DNA of 8,955 bases, taken from the NCBI GenBank assembly GCA_023430775.1, contig JAEYYY010000163.1:1-8955 (forward strand), read 5' to 3'. Source of the stretch: Pseudomonadota bacterium (GTDB taxonomy: Bacteria; Myxococcota_A; Polyangia; Haliangiales; Haliangiaceae). Under the pieces are notes generated by a model that did not search any database, was not told where the DNA came from, and saw only the letters and a program-made list of their open reading frames with translations. A program made the position numbers and the translations under genes. This document shows, piece by piece, positions 1 through 6,902 of the stretch (the first letter of the stretch is position 1; each line of letters begins with the position of its first letter).

Positions 1-1
1 G

Positions 2-1957
2 GACGATCGCATCCGCGGGTTCTCGCACGTGCACTTGCACGGCGCGGGCGCGACGGACTACGGCGTGCTGTCGGTGATGCCGATCGCCGCGTTCGATCCG
101 GGCAAGCTGACCGTGGCGGCGAACGAGACGCGGTTCGCGAAGCAGGACGAGGTCGCGAGCGCGGGCGTGTACAGCGTGAAGCTCGCGAACGGGATCGTCG
201 CCGCGATGACGGCGACGCCACGCGCGGCCGTGCATCGCTGGGCGGGGGCGGGAGCGGTGCTGCTCGATCTCGGCAAGACGCTCGAGGGCGGCGAGATCGA
301 CGCGGCCGAGCTGACCGTCGATGCGGCGGCGCGCGAGATCACGGGCAAGCTGCATCACGTCGGCGCGATGACGCGCGGGTTCGGCGGCTACACGATCTAC
401 TTCGTCGCGCGCGCGAAGACGGCGTGGACGGCGCATCGCGTGTGGTCGGCGGGGAGTGCGCCGTCGACGGCGACGACGGCGTCGGGCACGGCGGTCGGCG
501 CGGCGCTCGACGTGAGCGGCGCGTTCGAGCTCGCGATCGGGCTGTCGTTCGTGTCGCTCGACGGTGCGCGGCGCAACCTGGATGCGGAGGTGCCGGCCGT
601 CGACTTCGACGCGGTCGCGCTGCGTACGCGCGAGGCGTGGGGCGCGCAGCTCGGCGGCGTGCTGCTGACCGGAGGCAGCGACGAGGAGCGCCGCGTGTTC
701 TACACGAGCCTCTATCACGCGTTCCTGATGCCGAGCGTGATCGATGACGTCGACGGCGCGTACCAGCTGGTCGCGGGCGGGCCGCAGCGCGCGGTCGGCT
801 ACCGGCAGATGTCGGATCTATCGCTGTGGGATACGTACCGGACCGTGCATCCGCTCTATGCGTGGCTCGCGCCCGACAGCGCGCGCGATGCGGCGCGCTC
901 GCTCGTCGCGTTCGGCGAGCACACCGGCGTGTATCCGAAGTGGCCGCTCGCGATCGGCGACACCGGGACGATGCTCGGCGCGAGTGCGGAGATCGCGATC
1001 GCGGATGCGGTCGTGCGCGGGGTGCCCGGCGTCGAGGCCGAGCTCGCGTGGCCGGGCCTGCGCGCGGCGGCGATGGATACGGCGGCACCGGCGGCGGGCC
1101 GCGGCGGGCGCGATCGCGTCGACGTGTACATGCAGTACGGCTACGTCCCGAACACGTCGAACCGCTCGGTCTCGACGACGACCGAGTACGCGCACGACGA
1201 CTTCGCGCTCGCGCAGCTCGCGGGCGCGCTCGGTCACGCGGCCGATCGCGACGCGCTGCTCGCGCGCAGCAAGAGCTGGCGCAACCTCTACGATCCCGCG
1301 GTCGGGTTCTTGCGCGGCAAGCGACCCGACGGCGCGTTTCCGGCGGGCGCGTTCGACCCGCTCGAGATGACCGACGACTACGCGGAGGCGAACGCGTGGC
1401 ACTCGCTGTGGATGGCGGGCGCGCACGATCCCGCCGGGCTCGCCGAGGTGATGGGCGGCGCGGCGGCGGCGCTCGCGAAGCTCGAGATGTTCTTCGAGCT
1501 CGCGAGGCAGGACTGGGATACCGCCGACGAGGCGGCCGCGAACTTTCCGCGCCCGTACTACTGGCACGGCAACGAGCCCGACATGAACGCGGCCTACGTG
1601 TTCGCGCAGCTCGGGCGCCCCGACCTGACCAACACCTGGGTGCGCTGGATCGAGGACTCGCTGTACAGCGACCGCCCCGATGGCGTCGCCGGCAACGACG
1701 ACGGCGGCACGCTCGGGGCGTGGTACGTGCTGTCGGCGCTCGGGGTCTACCCGATCCCCGGCAGCGATCGCTGGATCATCGGCCAGCCGCGATTCCCGCA
1801 GGCGCGCGTCCTCGTCGGCGACCGCGAGCTGGTGATCACGATCGACGACGCTGGCGAGCCCGGCACGGTCGAGCTCGACGGTGTCCCGGTGACCGGCGAG
1901 CTGACCCACGCGCAACTCCGCGATGCGACGACCCTCCACTTCGTTCGATCCAGGTAG
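2..1957 (+). CDS. GH92 family alpha-mannosidase-like glycosidase (5' truncated by window edge)
   Basis: Glycoside hydrolase family 92 enzymes are calcium-dependent exo-alpha-mannosidases, usually exported, built of an N-terminal beta-sandwich and an (alpha/alpha)6 barrel. The reading frame is open from base 2. The first residues include GFSHVHLHGAGATDYG, the family's GFSHxHLxGxGxxDYG block, so the true start lies upstream and the GTG at 29 is not it. Other family blocks in order are YTSLYHAFLMP (nt 701-733), LWDTYRTVHP (824), AEANAWHSLWMAGAHD (1382, with the likely general-acid Glu at 1385), YWHGNEPDMNAAYVF (1559) and PDGVAGNDDGGTLGAWYVLSALGVYP (around 1676-1753, with the likely catalytic-base Asp region at 1697-1702). 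Family members run about 720-760 residues and 651 are present, so roughly 70-110 N-terminal residues, including any signal peptide, are missing. Linkage specificity (alpha-1,2 or other) cannot be read from the sequence. It is not in a recognisable polysaccharide-utilisation cluster within this window. Confidence 0.93.
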   Translation, partial: DDRIRGFSHVHLHGAGATDYGVLSVMPIAAFDPGKLTVAANETRFAKQDEVASAGVYSVKLANGIVAAMTATPRAAVHRWAGAGAVLLDLGKTLEGGEIDAAELTVDAAAREITGKLHHVGAMTRGFGGYTIYFVARAKTAWTAHRVWSAGSAPSTATTASGTAVGAALDVSGAFELAIGLSFVSLDGARRNLDAEVPAVDFDAVALRTREAWGAQLGGVLLTGGSDEERRVFYTSLYHAFLMPSVIDDVDGAYQLVAGGPQRAVGYRQMSDLSLWDTYRTVHPLYAWLAPDSARDAARSLVAFGEHTGVYPKWPLAIGDTGTMLGASAEIAIADAVVRGVPGVEAELAWPGLRAAAMDTAAPAAGRGGRDRVDVYMQYGYVPNTSNRSVSTTTEYAHDDFALAQLAGALGHAADRDALLARSKSWRNLYDPAVGFLRGKRPDGAFPAGAFDPLEMTDDYAEANAWHSLWMAGAHDPAGLAEVMGGAAAALAKLEMFFELARQDWDTADEAAANFPRPYYWHGNEPDMNAAYVFAQLGRPDLTNTWVRWIEDSLYSDRPDGVAGNDDGGTLGAWYVLSALGVYPIPGSDRWIIGQPRFPQARVLVGDRELVITIDDAGEPGTVELDGVPVTGELTHAQLRDATTLHFVRSR

Positions 1958-2006
1958 TTACCGGCCGGGCGTCAACCGGGGCACCAGCTCGGGGCTCTCT
2001 GGCGGC

Positions 2007-2429
2007 ATGACGCGCCTGGTGTGCCTCGCCTCGTTCCTCGTCGCCTGTGGCCCGATCTACAAGACTCCGAAACCCACGCAGACCGAGAGCTCGGTCGCCG
2101 TGGTCGCGCTACCGGCGAACGTGGCGGCGGGTGGGGCGCACGTTTGCAAGTCGGGCGACACCTGCAACGAGGAGTGCGACCAGGGCAACTGCGCGTTCAT
2201 CTGCGAGGCCGGCTCGACGTGCAACTTCGAGTGCGACGGCGGCAACTGCATGATCAACTGCGAGGCCGGTTCGACGTGCAATCACGATTGTGACGGCGGG
2301 AATTGCCGCACGCTGTGCGATGGCGGCGCCACCTGCAACCTCGAGTGCGACGGCGGTAACTGCCAGCAAGCATGCGAGGCCGGCGCGACCTGCAACCGCG
2401 AGTGCGACGGCGGCAACTGCGATAGCTGA
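2007..2429 (+). CDS. Cys-rich tandem-repeat lipoprotein, function unknown
   Basis: A 140-residue lipoprotein. The ATG at 2007 is preferred over the in-frame ATG at 1923, because it gives a short signal peptide (MTRLVCLASFLVAC) ending in an LVAC lipobox with Cys14; the longer form adds 28 polar residues in front and overlaps the mannosidase gene. Residues 15-46 are a linker. From residue 47 to the end come five back-to-back repeats of 19 residues with the pattern C-x5-C-x3-C-x4-C-x3, consensus CEAGxTCNxECDGGNC; the last is one residue short. This gives 20 evenly spaced cysteines, one Asn-Cys pair and an acidic residue per turn. Regular spacing suggests a small disulfide-stacked solenoid on the cell surface or in the periplasm; metal binding is an alternative. 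I recognise no named family. It lies 49 bp after the mannosidase gene on the same strand and could be co-transcribed. Confidence 0.85.
   Translation: MTRLVCLASFLVACGPIYKTPKPTQTESSVAVVALPANVAAGGAHVCKSGDTCNEECDQGNCAFICEAGSTCNFECDGGNCMINCEAGSTCNHDCDGGNCRTLCDGGATCNLECDGGNCQQACEAGATCNRECDGGNCDS
2145..2426 (+). repeat. Five tandem 57-bp coding repeats
   Basis: Units start at 2145, 2202, 2259, 2316 and 2373 (the last is 54 bp), each coding one four-Cys repeat. The copies differ at many third codon positions; for example the unit at 2259 uses aat, gat, tgt and ggg where its neighbours use aac, gag or gac, tgc and ggc. Protein pattern is thus better kept than DNA, pointing to old repeats under selection rather than a recent slippage expansion. 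Confidence 0.9.
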
Positions 2430-2477
2430 ACCCGGTCAGAAACGCGCGCGATCGGGCTCCGGGTGCTACCGTTTTTT
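2430..2477 (+). terminator. Possible weak hairpin with T6 tract between genes
   Basis: ACCCGG (2430-2435), directly after the stop codon, can pair with CCGGGT (2459-2464), and a run of six T follows at 2472-2477. The stem is only 6 bp with a 23-base loop, and the T run starts 7 bases after the stem, so this is a poor intrinsic terminator. The T run is nevertheless striking in such GC-rich DNA, and part of it may instead belong to the promoter of the gene starting at 2480. Confidence 0.25.
2467..2472 (+). promoter_or_regulatory. Candidate -10 element TACCGT, leaderless-type position
   Basis: TACCGT fits TANNNT and ends 7 bases before the ATG at 2480, so transcription would begin at or next to the start codon. 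No Shine-Dalgarno-like sequence precedes this ATG. I see no convincing -35 element. Its weight comes from similar arrangements before the starts at 7295 and 7973. Confidence 0.35.
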
Positions 2478-2479
2478 CC

Positions 2480-3016
2480 ATGCTCCCGGGCTACGGCATC
2501 GCGATCGGCGTCTCGATCCTGATCGCGCTCGGCCTCGCGTGGTACCTGACCACGCGCGTGCGAGTCACGCCGAAGCGCGTGCCGCTGATGACCAACCGGA
2601 TCGCGTTCCCGGGCGGGCTGCGACTCCACGAGCCCGCGCTCGCACTGTCGCGTCTCGACGAGCCCGAGGAGATCGTGATCCCGTTCGAGAAGGCGACGCT
2701 CGTCATCTCGTATCCGCTATCGACACCCGCATCGATCGAGATCACCGCACCGATCGCGAGTGGCTTCACGCGCAAGGAGCTCGTGCTGTCGATCTGCGAG
2801 GAGTACGCGAACGTCTACGACGCCGAGGCCGGCACGTCGGCGATCGAGCCCGAGATCGCCGAGCACAAGCGCAACCGCACCGACGGTGCCTACGGCATCT
2901 GGGGCTATGACCTTCAGGATCTGGTGCTGACCGCGATCCGGTGGACCCGGCGGCCCGACGGCAAGGTCACCATCGACCTCCACGTCGAGAGCTGGGGTCT
3001 GCGGTTGACCACCTGA
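2480..3016 (+). CDS. Conserved-looking membrane-anchored protein, function unknown
   Basis: A 178-residue protein with one N-terminal hydrophobic segment at about residues 4-23 (GYGIAIGVSILIALGLAWYL), followed at once by a basic patch (TTRVRVTPKR). By the positive-inside rule the patch suggests that the soluble part faces the cytoplasm, though no localisation is proven. The rest is a mixed alpha/beta domain of about 145 residues. The stretch GAYGIWGYDLQDLVL (about residues 136-150) followed by a beta-rich end looks like a conserved signature; I have the impression of similar YGIWGxDxxDL motifs in unnamed proteins of other phyla, but cannot confirm it. There is no catalytic motif I recognise. 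The start rests on the hydrophobic anchor and on an absence of coding signal upstream; there is no ribosome binding site. A hairpin follows the stop by 6 bases. Confidence 0.75.
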   Translation: MLPGYGIAIGVSILIALGLAWYLTTRVRVTPKRVPLMTNRIAFPGGLRLHEPALALSRLDEPEEIVIPFEKATLVISYPLSTPASIEITAPIASGFTRKELVLSICEEYANVYDAEAGTSAIEPEIAEHKRNRTDGAYGIWGYDLQDLVLTAIRWTRRPDGKVTIDLHVESWGLRLTT

Positions 3017-3022
3017 CAGGTT

Positions 3023-3047
3023 GTCGCGGAGGAGCTAACTCCGCGAC
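3023..3047 (+). terminator. Perfect 9-bp inverted repeat after the 2480-3016 gene
   Basis: GTCGCGGAG, a 7-base loop (GAGCTAA), then CTCCGCGAC form a perfect, GC-rich stem starting 6 bases after the stop codon. Position and strength suggest a transcription terminator or an mRNA-end stabiliser. No T tract follows, so it is not a classical intrinsic terminator; an operator for the gene at 3111 is an alternative. Confidence 0.5.
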
Positions 3048-3110
3048 GCCACGTCGGAGGCGTGACAACGCGCCGCACGCAAGCTTTGCGGGCATGCGCA
3101 TCATAGGGAC

Positions 3111-3344
3111 ATGCCGCGATCGTCAGCCCAGAGTGACTTCGTCATTCAGAGCGACAACGAGATGTTCAGCGAGCCCGTCCAGCTGCCTGCCGAGGCCGAC
3201 CCCGTGGCTCTGCCGAAGGCGACCTGGCACACCAACCTGGCGAGCGCACGCGCGACGACCATCGTCTACTGGTTCGTCGGCGTGACCCTGTTCTTGCTGC
3301 TCGTGCTGACGGTCGTCGGTCCGCACATCCCGTCGGGCGAATGA
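3111..3344 (+). CDS. Small single-pass membrane protein, function unknown
   Basis: A 77-residue protein. Residues 1-50 are polar, with acidic and Pro-containing stretches and no motif I recognise. Residues about 51-70 form one strongly hydrophobic helix (IVYWFVGVTLFLLLVLTVVG), followed by a short tail ending PSGE. This is a tail-anchored or C-terminal-anchor layout, with the N-terminal part probably cytoplasmic. The ATG at 3111 is preceded by AGGG (3105-3108) only two bases away, too close for a normal ribosome site. The gene stands alone on this strand after a possible terminator, and its TGA directly abuts the stop codon of the convergent gene. It is supported by the clear membrane span and the correct fit between neighbours, not by homology. 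Confidence 0.6.
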   Translation: MPRSSAQSDFVIQSDNEMFSEPVQLPAEADPVALPKATWHTNLASARATTIVYWFVGVTLFLLLVLTVVGPHIPSGE

Positions 3345-4382
3345 TCAGTACGAAGGCGTGTCCGTCGAGCAACGCGGCAGCTGACGGACCACGTAGTACT
3401 CGAGGTGCGTCGACTTCGGCGTGCCGCTCCACTCGCTGACGCGCAGGTTCGCGAGCTGACAGCCGACGGGCGTGCAGACCTCGAGCGCGACGTCGTCGGA
3501 GTCGAGCGCGAGGGCGAGCACGCGAGCAGGCACCGGCGCCGCGCCTGCGTTGCCGCCCTCGGCACCGACGTGCGTCGACGCGACGGGCTTGCCCTTGTCG
3601 ATCAGCGTGACGTCCCCGAAGCCGCTGAAGATCAGGAAGCGATCGCCCGCCAGATCGATCGGATCTGGAATCGACGCGATCGGATTGCCGAACACGAAGC
3701 CGCGCGCGACCAGGCGACCGCGCGAGTCGACGATCGTCCCGAGCTCGGCGCAGTACTCGTTGCAGCTGCGGCCGACGGCGAGCCGGTTGCCGAGCACCTG
3801 GATGGTGACGACATCACCCTCGAAGCTCCGCGGTGGTGGCAACGCGAGCGGCGCGTCGCGCTTGCGGCTCCACGCCTCGCTCCCGACGACGATCGCCTCG
3901 CGATCCGAGGTCGCGTGGACCGGCGTCTCGGTGTCGGCCGCGATCGCCGCGCGCAGCTTCGGACCCAGCTCGTCGCAGCGATCACCGGTGCAGACCTTGC
4001 CGTCCTTGACGATCGCCACGGGTGTTGTCGGCAGGAGCTTGTCGCCGACCTGGGGCTGGTGCTCGATCGTCACCGCGCGCGGCGTCGGTCTGCGCACCGC
4101 CTCGCCGGTCCACACGCAATCGTCACCCCAGCACAGCAGCGGATGCGGCTTGATGCCCGGGTTCTCGTGCCGCGTCGGGTGATCGAAGTCGGCGACCAGC
4201 TCGGGCGCGACGTCTTGCCGGACGTCGTCGCACGGTGAGGTCACCGTCGGGATCGCCGACGTCGGTTCCGGATCCGGTGCGGGAGACGGCGACGGCGGCT
4301 TCACCGGTGTGGCCGGCTTGACCGGATCACTCGATCGCGCCGGCGCACCGCAGGCGACGATGCAGAGCAGCCAGGCGCGCAT
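3345..4382 (-). CDS. Secreted lipoprotein with paired cysteines, function unknown
   Basis: A 345-residue protein starting at the ATG at 4382. Its signal peptide is short (MRAWLLCIVAC), with an IVAC lipobox and lipidated Cys11 followed by Gly. A Pro/Lys/Thr-rich linker runs to about residue 45. The mature domain has cysteines in close pairs or near pairs (LLCWGDDCVW, VCTGDRCDEL, RSCNEYCAEL, EVCTPVGCQL), which fits several short disulfide loops in an oxidising compartment. Repeated beta-strand-like stretches (for example TIQVLGNRLAVG and GDRFLIFSGFGDVTLID) hint at a beta-rich, perhaps propeller-like fold; this is only inference. The start shares one base with the stop of the upstream gene (TGATG), which strongly suggests translational coupling and explains the lack of a ribosome site. 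A longer in-frame opening up to 4520 overlaps that gene and is Arg-rich, so it was discarded. Confidence 0.82.
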   Translation of the reverse strand: MRAWLLCIVACGAPARSSDPVKPATPVKPPSPSPAPDPEPTSAIPTVTSPCDDVRQDVAPELVADFDHPTRHENPGIKPHPLLCWGDDCVWTGEAVRRPTPRAVTIEHQPQVGDKLLPTTPVAIVKDGKVCTGDRCDELGPKLRAAIAADTETPVHATSDREAIVVGSEAWSRKRDAPLALPPPRSFEGDVVTIQVLGNRLAVGRSCNEYCAELGTIVDSRGRLVARGFVFGNPIASIPDPIDLAGDRFLIFSGFGDVTLIDKGKPVASTHVGAEGGNAGAAPVPARVLALALDSDDVALEVCTPVGCQLANLRVSEWSGTPKSTHLEYYVVRQLPRCSTDTPSY

Positions 4383-4816
4383 CACGGGCGCAGCGCGAGC
4401 TCGGCTTCGATGGTGCACGTGTTCGGGCACTTGGTGCCCTGCTGACACTCGGTGTAGCGATAGCGCGCGACCACACCGGTACCGGCGAAGCCTCCGCGAA
4501 TGTTCTCCTCGACCGTCCACGGCCCGTCGAAGTCATGCGCGCCCCGGCGGGTGACCTCGAAGCCACCATCGGTGAGCGAGCCGCGGAACGTGGCCTTCGC
4601 GAACGTCAGCGTCACCTCGGTCCCCGATTGCGAGAGCGTCGCCATGCCGGTCAGCTGGATGTCGCGCCCGTCGGGACCGCTGAAGAAGAAGCAGCCCGGC
4701 GTGGCCTTCACCTTCGACCACGCGACCTTCAAGCGTTTCGGTGCGGGCTTCGGTGCGTTCTGCGCCGCGGCATGATCGCAGCCGGCGAGGACAACAAGGA
4801 GGAGGAGAGCGCGCAT
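4382..4816 (-). CDS. Small lipoprotein, function unknown
   Basis: A 144-residue protein from the ATG at 4816. Its signal peptide, MRALLLLVVLAGC, ends in an LAGC lipobox with Cys13. A GTG at 4831 would add five residues (MFHPL) and also give a valid signal peptide, so the start is uncertain by 15 bases. The residue after the lipid Cys is Asp; in enterobacteria that keeps lipoproteins in the inner membrane, but whether the rule holds here is unknown. The mature part begins with a short Pro/Lys linker, has alternating beta-strand-like segments (TEVTLTFAKATFRGSL) and ends in a Cys cluster, TECQQGTKCPNTCTIE. A small beta-barrel or beta-sandwich is plausible. No family is recognised. It lies 59 bp downstream of the DUF362 gene and is coupled by TGATG to the next lipoprotein. 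Confidence 0.8.
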   Translation of the reverse strand: MRALLLLVVLAGCDHAAAQNAPKPAPKRLKVAWSKVKATPGCFFFSGPDGRDIQLTGMATLSQSGTEVTLTFAKATFRGSLTDGGFEVTRRGAHDFDGPWTVEENIRGGFAGTGVVARYRYTECQQGTKCPNTCTIEAELALRP

Positions 4817-4875
4817 GAGTGGGTGGAACACCCGAGCAAGCGGGGACTATTCAGCGAGCGAACGTGCCGCGATTG

Positions 4876-6879
4876 CTAGGGATCCAGCACCAGGGTACCG
4901 AAGGCCGAAGGCACGTGGAAGCTCGGTTTCGGGGTCCGCGTAGGGAAGGCGGCGAGGTACTGCCGCGGTGACTTGCCTTCCATGCGGTAGAGACCGATCG
5001 GGAGCGCCGCCGACGCCTTCAACACGGCGAGGATCTCGGGCGCCTCGATCGCGACCTCGATCACCGCGGTATCGTTGCCTCGACCCGCGACTGTCGCGGA
5101 CGACGTCCCGATCGTCAGCTTCCCCGACCACTCGGGGTTGGCGCGCGGCTTCGCCTTGCGATCCACCGCGATGTCGAAGAAGTGCCCGAGCGGGCCGACC
5201 TCGATCTCGAAGTAACGATCGCGGTTCGCGGGATCGGGGACGAGGAACAGCTCGACGCAGTTCTCCTCGTAGAGATCGATGCGCTCCGTCGCGGTCGGCC
5301 GCGTCTCGTCGGTGAACGGCGTGTAGCTCGCGAGCTCGAACAGCAGATACAGCCCCGTCGGCATCCACAGCGCGCGCACCTTGGTCGACGTCGGAATCGC
5401 GCGGCCGGCCCAGTCGGTGGAGAACGTCAGCACCGGGGCGTCTCTCCACGCGTCGTCGATCGCGCCGTCGATCGCGGGTGCGACGGGCGTCGACCGCGCG
5501 TGCAGCTCCTTCGGCAGACTTCCGGGATCGACGAGATCGCCACCGATCGCGGCCGGCGCCTGCGGGCGCTCGCCGACCTCGAAGTTCGCCATCCCGATCA
5601 GATAGGGCGCGTGCGGCTTGTCGAACAGCTTCGCGCCGTCGCCGACGAGCTTCGGCTTCGCGATGTCGATGCCGAACCGCTTCGCCGCCGCGGTGAGCAG
5701 CGGCGAGGTGCGGTGGCCACCGAGCTCGGCCGCGAGCGCGCTGCTGTTCCACAGCCCGAGATACTCGGCACCGACGCGATCGACGAGCACGATATTGGTG
5801 CCACCGATCGCGACGGTTTCGGCTCGCGGCACGAGCTTGTCGAAGCCGTCGCCGTCCATCGCCGGTGCGCCCTCGGCGAGCACGACATCGGGCGTCTCGA
5901 GCTCGAGCACGTCGACCATGCGCTGCGCGAACTGTTCGAGCGATCGCACGTACGTCGCGCGCGCCTTCGGATCGTTCTTCTTCACCAGGTCGAGCGCTTT
6001 CGCGATCTCCTTGTGCGAGCGCCACTTCTGTTGATAGGCGGGACTCGCATCGGAGTACATCACGGTGCCCTGCATGCCCTTGATGCCGAGCGAGAACACC
6101 GAGTAGCGATGCGTCTTGATCTTGGGCGCCGAGATGTAGAGCCCGTGGTCGAGGTGCTCCGCGAGGAGCTTCGGCATCAGCAGCGTCGGCACCGTGGTCT
6201 TGTCGATGCCGGCGATCGCGAGCGGTTTGCCGGGTCCGTCGTTGGCGTCGAACACGCCGTCGTCGTCGAGCGCGACCAGGTCGACCTTCTCTTCCTTGGC
6301 CATCGCGCCGTAGCCGCCGATGTGGATCAACCGATCCCAGTCCTTCGGCTTGCCGGTGAAGCCGTCGGCGATCGTGATCCTGGTGTGACCGCGCGCCTTC
6401 AAGCAGCGCACGATGCCGCGCACGAACTCGGGATCCGTCGTGCGCCCGGTGACACCGTTGTCGTTCGGCTTGCCCTTGAACCAGTTGAAGCCGGACATGT
6501 TCGGCTTGATCAGCACCGGCGTCTCGGCGGGGCGCTTCGGCACCACGTCGTTGCACAGCCGCTGCCCGAGCTCGAGTGGCGTGCCGCCCGCCAGCACGGT
6601 GACGGGCGAGTTATCTGCCTTCAGGCGAGCGACGTGCTTCGCGCGCAGCGCCGCACCGTCGACCTTGTCGGGATCTTTGACGACGACCGCTGGGCCCTCG
6701 GTCTTCCCCGGCGATGCCGTGGTCACCGCGTCGGTCTTGTTGTCCGGCGTGGCCGGGTGACCAGGTGGTGGCTTCGGCGACACCGCCGCGTCGGCGGGCG
6801 AGGGCGGCGGTGGCTGACTCGACGAGCCGCACCCGATCACCACGACGATCGTCAGCGCATGGATGACTAGCCGCCGCAC
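4876..6879 (-). CDS. Lipoprotein fusing a DUF362 domain to a C-terminal CBM9-like domain
   Basis: A 667-residue protein. The start is taken as the GTG at 6879, giving MRRLVIHALTIVVVIGC with lipidated Cys17; an in-frame GTG at 6897 would add six residues. Residues 18-65 are a Pro/Ala/Thr linker. Residues about 119-385 match DUF362 (PF04015): VLIKPNMSGFNWF, TTDPEFVRGIVRCLKARG, APKIKTHRYSVFSLGIKGMQ (251-270), DVVLAEGAPAMDGDGFD and GTNIVLVDRVGAEYLGL. Many DUF362 proteins carry 4Fe-4S motifs; none is present here. Residues about 465-665 resemble CBM9-type domains: PAIDGAIDDAW, ENCVELFLVPD, RYFEIEVGPLGHFFDI and a closing FHVPSAFGTLVL. CBM9-like domains often bind sugars, but many relatives are untested. 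DUF362 has no settled biochemical role that I can cite. The gene overlaps the preceding lipoprotein gene by 13 bases. Frame-compatible sequence upstream, to 7656, is Arg-rich shadow. Confidence 0.88.
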   Translation of the reverse strand: MRRLVIHALTIVVVIGCGSSSQPPPPSPADAAVSPKPPPGHPATPDNKTDAVTTASPGKTEGPAVVVKDPDKVDGAALRAKHVARLKADNSPVTVLAGGTPLELGQRLCNDVVPKRPAETPVLIKPNMSGFNWFKGKPNDNGVTGRTTDPEFVRGIVRCLKARGHTRITIADGFTGKPKDWDRLIHIGGYGAMAKEEKVDLVALDDDGVFDANDGPGKPLAIAGIDKTTVPTLLMPKLLAEHLDHGLYISAPKIKTHRYSVFSLGIKGMQGTVMYSDASPAYQQKWRSHKEIAKALDLVKKNDPKARATYVRSLEQFAQRMVDVLELETPDVVLAEGAPAMDGDGFDKLVPRAETVAIGGTNIVLVDRVGAEYLGLWNSSALAAELGGHRTSPLLTAAAKRFGIDIAKPKLVGDGAKLFDKPHAPYLIGMANFEVGERPQAPAAIGGDLVDPGSLPKELHARSTPVAPAIDGAIDDAWRDAPVLTFSTDWAGRAIPTSTKVRALWMPTGLYLLFELASYTPFTDETRPTATERIDLYEENCVELFLVPDPANRDRYFEIEVGPLGHFFDIAVDRKAKPRANPEWSGKLTIGTSSATVAGRGNDTAVIEVAIEAPEILAVLKASAALPIGLYRMEGKSPRQYLAAFPTRTPKPSFHVPSAFGTLVLDP

Positions 6880-6902
6880 GGGTCGCCGCCGCCGCACGGA
6901 TC
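6867..6902 (-). repeat. Two 18-bp copies spanning a stop codon and two candidate starts
   Basis: Read on the minus strand, GATCCGTGCGGCGGCGGC (6902-6885) is followed directly by GACCCGTGCGGCGGCTAG (6884-6867). They encode the DPCGGG and DPCGG ends of the upstream lipoprotein. In the next frame, each copy supplies a GTG that can start the DUF362 lipoprotein (6897 or 6879). Confidence 0.8.

Noticed and set aside
818..1939. Long minus-strand open frame (373 codons) opposite the mannosidase gene
   Set aside because: Antisense shadow in GC-rich DNA: Arg-rich, low complexity, no domain, while the plus strand carries clear GH92 motifs throughout.
2145..2426. CRISPR-like array
   Set aside because: Units are contiguous coding repeats without unique spacers and keep the reading frame.
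3405..4238. Plus-strand open frame (277 codons) opposite the paired-Cys lipoprotein
   Set aside because: Arg/Ala/Asp-rich shadow without motifs; the minus-strand gene has a signal peptide and coupled start.
4847..6556. Minus-strand open frame (569 codons) in another frame of the DUF362 gene
   Set aside because: Arg-rich frame-shifted shadow with no domain match.
5182..6870. Plus-strand open frame (562 codons) opposite the DUF362 gene
   Set aside because: Very long but Arg/Glu/Val-rich shadow typical of high GC; the minus strand has two recognisable domains over the same bases.
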